Assembly (NCBI GenBank): GCA_002706685.1
Contig: PALV01000022.1
Span: 176,227 to 240,226, forward strand
From: Gammaproteobacteria bacterium
GTDB taxonomy: Bacteria > Pseudomonadota > Gammaproteobacteria > Pseudomonadales > Pseudohongiellaceae
DNA length: 64,000 bases
Direction of reading: 5' to 3'
In this document: piece by piece, positions 35,989 through 43,051 of the stretch
Position numbering within the stretch: the first letter of the stretch is position 1
Layout: each line of letters opens with the position of its first letter
Position numbers and translations under genes: made by a program
The notes under the pieces: model-generated
What the model was told of the DNA's origin: nothing
Databases searched by the model: none
What the model saw: only the letters and a program-made list of their open reading frames with translations

Positions 35989-37122
35989 ATGTTGCAACGC
36001 ACACTCTGGTCCCTTGCGCTCTTGCTGAGTTGCGGGGCTGTACACGCACAGTGGGACACTATCGTTGGTGATGTGCGAACCGTGGAGGAGCCCGATGTAC
36101 GCTGGGTCGCAGTTCGTGGAGGCAGCTCAGCCTATCTGGTTGACACCGATGAAGGCGTGGTCAAAGGCACATTGCCGTTATCCAGGTTCTCACCAACGCT
36201 GGTATCGCATGCCAGCGAGGGCCGAATCTACTCCTACGGCAGCTTCTACAGCCGCAATACCTATGGTGAGCGCACAGATGTCGTACTGATATTCGACATT
36301 GAAACAGCTTCACCTATTGGCGAGGTGGAAATTCCCGCGCGCGCCGCCGGTATAGGTCACGCTGGAATGATCAGCGTCATCAATGACTCTTTCGTTGGCG
36401 TGTTTAACCTGACGCCAGCACAGTCAGTCAGTCTGGTGGATATTCGCACCAATGCGTTTGCCAACGAGATATCGCTGGCTGGCTGCTCTTCGATGTATCC
36501 GATTGCTGAAGGGTTTATGTCGATCTGCGGTGACGGGACTGTTCAGTACATAGAAGTCTCCAATTCAGGCCAGGAAGTTTCTCGTGTACGCAGCGATTCA
36601 TTTTTTGATCTGACAGTTGACCCTGTTTACGACTACGCATCACCCGCAGCCGATGGCTACATGATCATGTCATTCGACGGCTACCTCCGAAAAGCCTACC
36701 TCGATGGCGATGAAGTCATCGTAACCGAAGCTTTTAATATCAATCCTGAAAACGACGGGGAAGCTGATATCAACGGTGTGGTCCGGGAACCTGATGACAA
36801 CTGGCGCATTGGCGGACGTCAACCTTTTGCCTATCACGACGAGGGCGCTTTGCTGGCCACAGTCATGCACCAGGGTGGTGGTCAGGAAACCTTTGAGAAG
36901 GCTGGTACAGAAATCTGGACCTTCAATATGCGAACTGGTAACCGTGGCTATCGTCTCAAGCTTGATGAGGGCGAAACTGCAAGCGCTGTGATGTTCACGC
37001 CTGATGCCGAACCGTTGATGCTGATCCAGACAAACGAAGGTCTGCGTGTGCACGACCCTCGGACAGGTCGTCACCTGCGAACCATCAGCAGTGTCCGCGG
37101 TTCAATTCACAACCTGTTCTGA
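35989..37122 (+). CDS. mauB: Amine dehydrogenase heavy (large) subunit
   Basis: ATG 35989 is chosen because TTTGGAG lies before it and the signal peptide (MLQRTLWSLALLL..., cleavage after AVHAQ) starts there. The 377-residue protein is a seven-bladed beta-propeller of the methylamine dehydrogenase heavy-chain type (RFSPTLVSHASEGRIY, SVSLVDIRTNAFANEI). It acts in the periplasm with the tryptophylquinone light chain to oxidise primary amines to aldehyde and ammonia. First gene of the mau cluster. Whether the substrate is methylamine or an aromatic amine is not clear. Confidence 0.9.
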   Translation: MLQRTLWSLALLLSCGAVHAQWDTIVGDVRTVEEPDVRWVAVRGGSSAYLVDTDEGVVKGTLPLSRFSPTLVSHASEGRIYSYGSFYSRNTYGERTDVVLIFDIETASPIGEVEIPARAAGIGHAGMISVINDSFVGVFNLTPAQSVSLVDIRTNAFANEISLAGCSSMYPIAEGFMSICGDGTVQYIEVSNSGQEVSRVRSDSFFDLTVDPVYDYASPAADGYMIMSFDGYLRKAYLDGDEVIVTEAFNINPENDGEADINGVVREPDDNWRIGGRQPFAYHDEGALLATVMHQGGGQETFEKAGTEIWTFNMRTGNRGYRLKLDEGETASAVMFTPDAEPLMLIQTNEGLRVHDPRTGRHLRTISSVRGSIHNLF

Positions 37123-37134
37123 GGAGTTGTCGAC

Positions 37135-37653
37135 ATGGATCCTTTGCTAACACTGGTTGTAGCGACTTCGATAGGCCTGCTGTTTTTCACAGCGGCACGC
37201 CACAAGTTGAACGGTGGTCGCCGATTCGAAGCGCAATTGGCGGCTTACCAGCTGCTTCCCGAGTCCTTGCTGCGGCCTGTCGCGAAAACCTTGCCATGGC
37301 TGGAACTGGCAGTTGCTGTCGCCCTTTTGGTCCCGCTTACCCGAACGCCAGCGGCACTGTTAGCCACCACTTTGTTGGTGGGATATGCCCTGGCGATGGC
37401 GGTGAATATCAAACGCGGACGGGCTGAGATTGATTGCGGATGCGGAGATCAGCCGCAGGCACTGTCCGGTTGGTTGCTGCTTCGCAATGCTGTGCTGGCA
37501 ATAGCAACGATAAGCCTGGTGGCACCGGTCACTGAACGGGCGTTGGGAATGGCAGACATGTGGTTCATGGTGGTGTTGACTGCCGCCCTGTCGCTTGCCT
37601 ATGTCATGTGTGAGCAACTGACACGAAATTTTTCCGGACTAAGTAAATCTTAA
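37135..37653 (+). CDS. mauE: Methylamine utilisation protein MauE, membrane
   Basis: The 172-residue protein has four hydrophobic segments, and a HKLNGGRRFEAQLAAYQLLP stretch near 23-42, usual for MauE/DoxX-like proteins. A CGCG motif (DCGCGDQ near 102-106) may be redox active. It is needed for maturation or export of the amine dehydrogenase light chain with MauD. It follows mauB by 12 bases. Confidence 0.88.
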   Translation: MDPLLTLVVATSIGLLFFTAARHKLNGGRRFEAQLAAYQLLPESLLRPVAKTLPWLELAVAVALLVPLTRTPAALLATTLLVGYALAMAVNIKRGRAEIDCGCGDQPQALSGWLLLRNAVLAIATISLVAPVTERALGMADMWFMVVLTAALSLAYVMCEQLTRNFSGLSKS

Positions 37654-37687
37654 TTGGCAGGTTGATGCCTGTACGAGGAGTCATGTA

Positions 37688-38314
37688 ATGGGTAGTGGTT
37701 CTATAGTGGTGTTGAGCGTACTGTGTTTCGTAGTACTGGTGCTTATGCTTGCGGTAATAGCGCTGGCGAGGCAGATTGGCATTCTGCATACACGATTGGC
37801 ACCCGCGGGCGCGTTGATGACAACGGCCGGTCCGAAGGTGGGAGACAAGGCACCTGCATTGTCCATCCCGGATATCAATGGCACACCGGTGGCTATCGGT
37901 GCCGGTCCTGCTGAGGCTGGCATGGCGCGTAAGCCGCAACTGATTCTGTTTGTGTCACCCAGCTGTCCTATCTGTAAGGATCTTGTGCCGGTTGCAAAAA
38001 GCATGGCCCGCGCAGAGAAACTGTCTCTTGTATTTGGCAGTGACGGTGGCCAGCTGAGCAAGCATCAAAGCTACGTGGCCAAGATGGGGCTGGAAGACTA
38101 TCCCTATGTTGTGTCCCTGGAACTGGGCATGAAGTTTGAGGTTGGCAAGCTCCCTTATGCTGTTCTGATAGATCAGCATGGGGTGCTGCGCTCCAAAGGC
38201 CTGGTGAACAGTCGGGAGCATCTGGAGTCGCTGGTGACATCAATGCAGAGTGGATATGAATCAATACAGGACTACCTGGTTAAATCAGGCAGTCTGCAGG
38301 AGCAGGCATCATGA
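37688..38314 (+). CDS. mauD: Thioredoxin-like MauD
   Basis: The 208-residue protein is anchored by an N-terminal segment (5-27) and has a periplasmic thioredoxin fold with Cys93-Pro-Ile-Cys96. MauD probably makes or rearranges the many disulfides of the light chain. It overlaps mauA by four bases. Confidence 0.92.
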   Translation: MGSGSIVVLSVLCFVVLVLMLAVIALARQIGILHTRLAPAGALMTTAGPKVGDKAPALSIPDINGTPVAIGAGPAEAGMARKPQLILFVSPSCPICKDLVPVAKSMARAEKLSLVFGSDGGQLSKHQSYVAKMGLEDYPYVVSLELGMKFEVGKLPYAVLIDQHGVLRSKGLVNSREHLESLVTSMQSGYESIQDYLVKSGSLQEQAS

Positions 38315-38910
38315 GTGATAGACAGGCACTGATTGCACAGTTGTACAAAGACCTGGATGCGAAGACCACCGGGGCCATTCGATTCCTCGCCGGAAGAACG
38401 TCGCGCCGCTCATTCCTGGGCCGCATGGGTGTGTTCCTGGCGGGTATGGGGGCATTGCCCGTACTGCCCGTCGCACGTGCCTCGGCGCAGACGCCATTTC
38501 CTCCAGCCGGTAACGCCGGTCCGGTAGAAGGTGTAGCAGACATTGAGGAGATGGGCGATCCCCAAGAGTGTGAGTACTGGCGCTACTGCGCGTTCAGTGG
38601 CTCTCTGTGCAGCTGCTGTGGTGGTTCATTGACCCAATGTCCTCCGGGATCGCAGACCGCAACTATTGCCTGGGTTGGCTCCTGCCATAACCCGACCGAT
38701 GGGCGTGATTACCTGATTTCCTACAACGACTGCTGTGGTAAGGGTAGTTGTGGTAGCGGATGTGGCTGTTCGCGATCGGAAGGTGACCGTCCGGTTTACT
38801 TCCCATCCAAGTCCAACAACGTGTTGTGGTGCTTTGGCTCAACCAGCCATGCTTACCACTGTACACTGGCACTGGTTATCGGTCATGCAGATGCCAACGC
38901 GCTGCCTTAA
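38311..38910 (+). CDS. mauA: Amine dehydrogenase light (small) subunit with TTQ cofactor
   Basis: The 199-residue precursor carries a twin-arginine signal (TSRRSFLGRMG at 30-40), as expected for MauA, which is exported by Tat. The mature chain has fourteen Cys. Trp121 (IAWVGSC) and Trp173 (VLWCFG) are the pair that forms tryptophan tryptophylquinone. TDGRDYLISYNDCC near 129-142 includes the catalytic Asp region. Spacing of 52 residues between the Trp residues is close to that of the characterised enzyme. MauG, encoded two genes downstream, completes the cofactor. Confidence 0.95.
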   Translation: MSDRQALIAQLYKDLDAKTTGAIRFLAGRTSRRSFLGRMGVFLAGMGALPVLPVARASAQTPFPPAGNAGPVEGVADIEEMGDPQECEYWRYCAFSGSLCSCCGGSLTQCPPGSQTATIAWVGSCHNPTDGRDYLISYNDCCGKGSCGSGCGCSRSEGDRPVYFPSKSNNVLWCFGSTSHAYHCTLALVIGHADANALP

Positions 38911-38947
38911 GCACATACCGCAGCCTGGCAATCTTTTCAGGTTGCGG

Positions 38948-39373
38948 ATGTATCATTCAGGCAAGTTCCGGGCGGCAGCCGTCGCCCTGGTATTGGGACT
39001 GATGCCGTTTGGTCAGACATATGCGCAACACGGGCAGGGCCCCCAGTATATGTACCTGTTGCATTGTGGCGGGTGTCATATCGAAAACGGCTCGGGGATG
39101 CCGCCTGCCATTCCTGACCTGCGTGTCACCATGCCAAAGCTGGCGACGCATGAGGCAGGTCGTGCCTACATGGTACAGGTGCCAGGCGCTTCTCAGGCAC
39201 CGGTTACAGATGCGCAGCTGACTGAAATCATGAACTGGATGTTACGCACGTTTGCAGAAGGCTCTCATCAGCCATACACAGTCTCTGAAGTGACCCAGCA
39301 CCGAGCCAACAAAGTGCTGGATATTCTGGCATTGCGCAGGCAATTGATTGCGGAGAATGTGGAGGCGCAATGA
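38948..39373 (+). CDS. Periplasmic monohaem cytochrome c, likely electron acceptor
   Basis: ATG 38948 starts a signal peptide (cleaved after QTYAQ) in a frame that is open further upstream into mauA. The 141-residue protein has one haem site, CGGCH, near residues 38-42, and a Met-rich region MPPAIPDLRVTMP that can supply the axial Met. Characterised mau clusters have amicyanin (mauC) here; no blue-copper gene is present, so this cytochrome probably takes electrons from the dehydrogenase. It overlaps mauG by four bases. Confidence 0.82.
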   Translation: MYHSGKFRAAAVALVLGLMPFGQTYAQHGQGPQYMYLLHCGGCHIENGSGMPPAIPDLRVTMPKLATHEAGRAYMVQVPGASQAPVTDAQLTEIMNWMLRTFAEGSHQPYTVSEVTQHRANKVLDILALRRQLIAENVEAQ

Positions 39374-40533
39374 TGGCCCTGCGTCGTATGGTGTTGGGTC
39401 TGCTGGTAGCGACCTTCAGTTCAAGCGCTATTTCAGCCGATGATTCCACCTCTTTGGCCTGGTTAGGACAGGCCTTTTTTTTTGATACCAATTTGTCACT
39501 TGAGCGCACACTTTCCTGTGCGACCTGTCACGACCCGAATGCTGCATTCAGCGATCCACGCGATAATGGTGTGCTGGCGGCTGCCTCATTGGGCAGCGAC
39601 GGCGTGTCTCTGGGCGATCGTCATGCGCCCTCGCTCGGTTATGTGGCGCTGACACCTGAGTTTTCCCGCGACGCTGACGGACTCTATCACGGCGGGCTTT
39701 TCTGGGACGGCCGTGCAAACAATCTTGCCGAACAGGCACTGGTGCCCATATTCGATCAGACTGAAATGCGGCTGAGTGGCCCTGAGCAGCTGGCAGAGCG
39801 TGTCCTTGAAAATCCCGACTACCGGCGGCAACTGGTGTCTTTGTTCGGTGATCAGATTGAGACTGATCCTGAGCAATTGAGCAAGGCTGTCGGTAAAGCA
39901 CTTGCTGCGTTCCAGCAGACTGAGCAACTGCAGCCGTTTGACTCCCCTTATGATGACTTTCTGCGAGGCGAGTACCAGCCTACATTGCAGGAGTCTCTGG
40001 GTATGGCGCTGTTTTTCACCGAAGGGTTTACCAACTGCAATCAGTGTCATCAATTACAGGACGTGCCCAATCGCAGGCTTGAAACTTTCAGTAACTATGC
40101 TTTTGAAAACATAGGTTTGCCGGTCAATGAACGCTTAAGATCAGTGAATCGAAAGCGGGAGCTTGCAAATGATCCTGAGTACAAAGATAAAGGTCTGGCG
40201 ATGCGACCGGATATCCCTGGGGGTGAGCAGGATGGTCGATTCAAGGTTCCGAGCCTGCGCAACGTCGCCGTAACGGGGCCGTATATGCACAACGGTGTGT
40301 TCAGTGAACTGCGCACGGTTCTGGATTTTTACAACAAGTACAATCGCAGTGGCGGTGACAGCCAGATCAACCCTGAGACAGGAGAGCCCTGGGGTGATGC
40401 CGAAGTGCCCGAGACAATTGCTATGGATAAACTGACAGGGACCATGCCTCTGGAGCCGCGTCACCTGGATGCGCTGGAGGCCTTCCTGCGGATGCTGACA
40501 GACAAGCGCTATCAGCATCTGCTGGAGGATTGA
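39370..40533 (+). CDS. mauG: Dihaem peroxidase-like protein MauG
   Basis: The 387-residue protein has a signal peptide (cleaved near ISA at 23) and two haem sites: Cys50-Cys53-His54 (CATCH) and Cys223-Cys226-His227 (CNQCH). It belongs to the dihaem cytochrome c peroxidase family. Placement right after mauA and the cytochrome identifies it as MauG, which oxidises the light-chain Trp residues to tryptophan tryptophylquinone. It ends 11 bases from a convergent hydrolase gene. Confidence 0.9.
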   Translation: MMALRRMVLGLLVATFSSSAISADDSTSLAWLGQAFFFDTNLSLERTLSCATCHDPNAAFSDPRDNGVLAAASLGSDGVSLGDRHAPSLGYVALTPEFSRDADGLYHGGLFWDGRANNLAEQALVPIFDQTEMRLSGPEQLAERVLENPDYRRQLVSLFGDQIETDPEQLSKAVGKALAAFQQTEQLQPFDSPYDDFLRGEYQPTLQESLGMALFFTEGFTNCNQCHQLQDVPNRRLETFSNYAFENIGLPVNERLRSVNRKRELANDPEYKDKGLAMRPDIPGGEQDGRFKVPSLRNVAVTGPYMHNGVFSELRTVLDFYNKYNRSGGDSQINPETGEPWGDAEVPETIAMDKLTGTMPLEPRHLDALEAFLRMLTDKRYQHLLED

Positions 40534-40544
40534 TCAAGCGTTTA

Positions 40545-41834
40545 TCAGCGGTTTGATTCCGTGATGGCGCTGTAAACAAGTTCCTTGCTGATAGCCTGCA
40601 GCTGGCGGGCATACATCAGGTTGCGATTTTGAATCATGCCGATGAAGGTCAGGTTCTCGACCGGGTCTATCCAGAACCAGGTGCCGCCGATGCCCCACCA
40701 CCAGTAACTGCCCTCGCTCATGCCGTTATTGCGGGAAGGGTCAACTACGACAGCAAAATCCAGTCCAAACTGGTTGCCCGGATAACCCGGAATCTCTTCC
40801 ATGCCTTCTGGCAGTTGATTGCTGCGCATCAGCGCTACAGATTCGGGCGACAGAACGCGAACGCCATTCAATTCACCACCATTGGCCAGCATCTGGGTGA
40901 ATTTCATATAGTCGCCAATCGTTGAGACCAGGCCGCCACCACCGCCGTAAAATGTGACCGGCTCGCGGTAGTCGCCACCCAGCGCGTCCTGGGGTTGTGT
41001 CAGACCACCCTGGCCAGACTGGTACATGGTGGCAAAGCGCTCGCGATCACTGTCCGGTACGGCAAAGCCGGTGTCGCCCATGTTGAGCGGATCAAACAGA
41101 CGCTGCTGCAGGAATTCCGCAAAGGTCTGGCCTGACAGCACTTCGACCAGGTAGCCCTGCACATCGACCGAGACACTGTAGTGCCATAGCGAACCGGGTT
41201 GTTGACGCAGCGGGATTTGTGCCAGCTTGTCGATCATGTCCTTGAGTGTACCGTTGGCATCCAGGATGTTGGCTGCCTGATACATCGAGTCGACCTGCGA
41301 GCGAGAGAAAAGCCCGTAGGTCAGGCCGCCAGTGTGCGACATCAACTCACGAATGGTCATTTCATGGTCGGCAGGCTCTGTTTCTGGAACGCCATCAGGG
41401 CCGTCAGCTGCGGCGACGCGCAGGCCCGCCAGTTCCGGAATGTACTGCGATACCGGGTCTTCGAGGGAGAATTTGCCTTCTTCGTGCAGCATCATCAAGG
41501 CCACACCAGTGACGGGTTTGGTCATTGAGAAGATACGGAAGATGGTCTCTTCTGTCATTGGCACCTGATCCTGAATGTCCTGGTAGCCATAGGCGTCCAG
41601 ATGCACAATCTTGCCATCACGAATCAGAGTGCTCACGATGCCGGCAAGATTGCCTTCGTCAACGGCCTTGCGCATGCCGGCCGCAAGATCCTCTATGCCC
41701 TGCTCGCTGAGGCCAACACTTTCAGGTGATGCGGGCGTCAGATCCTGGGCGAATGCCTGTGTGATTAAGCTCGCGCCTATGGCGATTGCCAGAGTCAGTT
41801 GTTTGATACAGGGAGGGTAAAGTCTTGTTTTCAT
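40545..41834 (-). CDS. Serine hydrolase, beta-lactamase/DD-peptidase-like
   Basis: The 429-residue protein has a Sec signal (cleaved after AFAQ at 27-30) and the class C-type SxxK motif Ser103-Met-Thr-Lys106. A YSV motif occurs after LWH, near residue 213, and a GIGGTWFWIDP stretch near the C-terminus takes the place of KTG. This is the large esterase/peptidase group of penicillin-binding-like proteins; true beta-lactam hydrolysis is not implied. It is convergent with mauG and appears monocistronic. Confidence 0.88.
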   Translation of the reverse strand: MKTRLYPPCIKQLTLAIAIGASLITQAFAQDLTPASPESVGLSEQGIEDLAAGMRKAVDEGNLAGIVSTLIRDGKIVHLDAYGYQDIQDQVPMTEETIFRIFSMTKPVTGVALMMLHEEGKFSLEDPVSQYIPELAGLRVAAADGPDGVPETEPADHEMTIRELMSHTGGLTYGLFSRSQVDSMYQAANILDANGTLKDMIDKLAQIPLRQQPGSLWHYSVSVDVQGYLVEVLSGQTFAEFLQQRLFDPLNMGDTGFAVPDSDRERFATMYQSGQGGLTQPQDALGGDYREPVTFYGGGGGLVSTIGDYMKFTQMLANGGELNGVRVLSPESVALMRSNQLPEGMEEIPGYPGNQFGLDFAVVVDPSRNNGMSEGSYWWWGIGGTWFWIDPVENLTFIGMIQNRNLMYARQLQAISKELVYSAITESNR

Positions 41835-42091
41835 GGTGATCCTCGGGAGTCGTACAGAAATCGATCAGTCGTTCTGTCCCTTATATCAAACTTTTTGACA
41901 CTGGCACAGTGGCCGTCTGCGCGCCGAGACGGACATACGTCTTGATGCGACAACCTGACAGCAGCATGCCGCCCGTGTTAAAACAGGTCTCCAGTATTTG
42001 CGGCGGCCCCAGCTTTGGTGTCGCACACCAAATTCATTGTTGGACAATTGTTGCAGGGCCAGTCTTCTGGCTCTTTATTGGGAGTTCTATC
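41835..42091. other. Divergent intergenic region, no gene seen
   Basis: It separates the serine hydrolase from the short-chain dehydrogenase. The frame of the latter is open from 41909, but no ribosome site or family-like sequence supports translation there. No hairpin or repeat stands out. Confidence 0.4.
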
Positions 42092-42784
42092 ATGGCTGAT
42101 TATTTGATCACTGGCACAAATAGGGGTATCGGACTGGAGCTGGTAAAACAGACGCTGGCGCAGGGGCATCATGTGATAGCCACCGCCAGAGATCCGGAGG
42201 CGGTGCCCGCGCTGAAAGAGCTGGCGGCCATAAACCCTGCTTTGACACTGGCGCCGCTGGATCTGGCTGATACAGACAGTTATGACGCGCTGCTTGGACG
42301 TCTGGGTGACCGGCCGATTGACGTGCTGATCAACAATGCCGGGATTTACGGGCCGCGCGATGCTGTGTTCGGCAAGCTGCAGGCTGATGACTGGCTGCAG
42401 GTCTTTCACGTCGATACCATCGCGCCACTGCTTCTCACTCAGAAACTGATGCCCAATCTCCGGCAGGGTAATGAGCGACGCATTGCATTCATGAGTTCAA
42501 AAATGGGGTCGGTGGCCGACAATGGCAGTGGCGGGTCCTACATCTATCGGACTGCCAAATCCGCCCTGAATCAGGCCGTCAAGTCACTCTCAATTGATCT
42601 GCAGCCTGAGCAGTTTATTGTCCTGAGCCTGCATCCGGGCTGGGTGCGGACCGACATGGGAGGGCCGAACGGTCTTATCGACACGGAGACCAGCGCTAAT
42701 GGTCTGCTGTCGGTCATTCAGCAGGCTGGCCCGGTTGATAGCGGCGCATTCATTGCCTATGACGGGCAGCGTATTCCATGGTAA
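42092..42784 (+). CDS. Short-chain dehydrogenase/reductase
   Basis: Start ATG 42092 is preceded by GGGAG and opens directly with the Rossmann fold: ITGTNRGIGLE at 6-16 (TGxxxGIG). NNAG at 81-84 and the catalytic pair Tyr152 and Lys156 (YRTAK) are present; 230 residues. It resembles the C-factor (CsgA)-like SDR group. The substrate is unknown. Confidence 0.88.
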   Translation: MADYLITGTNRGIGLELVKQTLAQGHHVIATARDPEAVPALKELAAINPALTLAPLDLADTDSYDALLGRLGDRPIDVLINNAGIYGPRDAVFGKLQADDWLQVFHVDTIAPLLLTQKLMPNLRQGNERRIAFMSSKMGSVADNGSGGSYIYRTAKSALNQAVKSLSIDLQPEQFIVLSLHPGWVRTDMGGPNGLIDTETSANGLLSVIQQAGPVDSGAFIAYDGQRIPW

Positions 42785-42791
42785 TGCTGGC

Positions 42792-42821
42792 TTGACACAG
42801 GCCGCGGATCGGGCGCATCAT
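42792..42821 (+). promoter_or_regulatory. Putative promoter of the trp leader
   Basis: TTGACA at 42792-42797 is a perfect -35 box. CATCAT at 42816-42821, 18 bases on, matches four of six -10 positions. Transcription would begin near 42828, almost at the leader ATG (42830). A nearly leaderless trpL transcript would resemble the one reported for Sinorhizobium trpE(G). Confidence 0.5.
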
Positions 42822-42829
42822 TGCGACCT

Positions 42830-42907
42830 ATGAGCATTCAGACCGTATATTTCTGGTGGTTTAGCAACAAGGGCCGCCAGGAAAACAGCATAAACGCCTT
42901 CAGATAG
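42830..42907 (+). CDS. trpL: trp leader peptide with tandem Trp codons
   Basis: A 25-residue frame runs from ATG 42830 to TAG 42907: MSIQTVYFWWFSNKGRQENS and then INAFR. Two consecutive TGG codons (42854-42859) sit about 200 bases before the anthranilate synthase gene. Trp is a rare residue, so a tandem pair in this place is the hallmark of ribosome-mediated attenuation. There is no good ribosome site upstream, in line with leaderless translation from a start close to the transcription start. Confidence 0.7.
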   Translation: MSIQTVYFWWFSNKGRQENSINAFR

Positions 42908-43048
42908 GCATTGTTTTCAGGCTGCCCCCGACAGGAAGGCGGCCTGAGTCATACCTGCAAGAACCGATCTGAAATCCCGGATCAACTCTTCCCAAAGTAA
43001 CGATCAAGCCAGCTCTCCCAGGGTGGCAGCCTCTTGAAACTTAAGAGG
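42872..43048 (+). promoter_or_regulatory. Attenuator-like alternative RNA structures before trpEG
   Basis: Four segments can pair in mutually exclusive ways. Segment 1 GGCCGCC (42872-42878) pairs with segment 3 GGCGGCC (42938-42944). Segment 2 AGGCTGCC (42919-42926) pairs either with segment 3 (GGCGGCCT, one wobble) or with segment 4 GGCAGCCT (43025-43032). Segment 4 overlaps CCTCTT (43030-43035), which pairs with AAGAGG (43043-43048) in the trpEG ribosome site. No T-run follows any hairpin, so control may be on translation rather than termination. Confidence 0.5.
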
Positions 43049-43051
43049 AGA

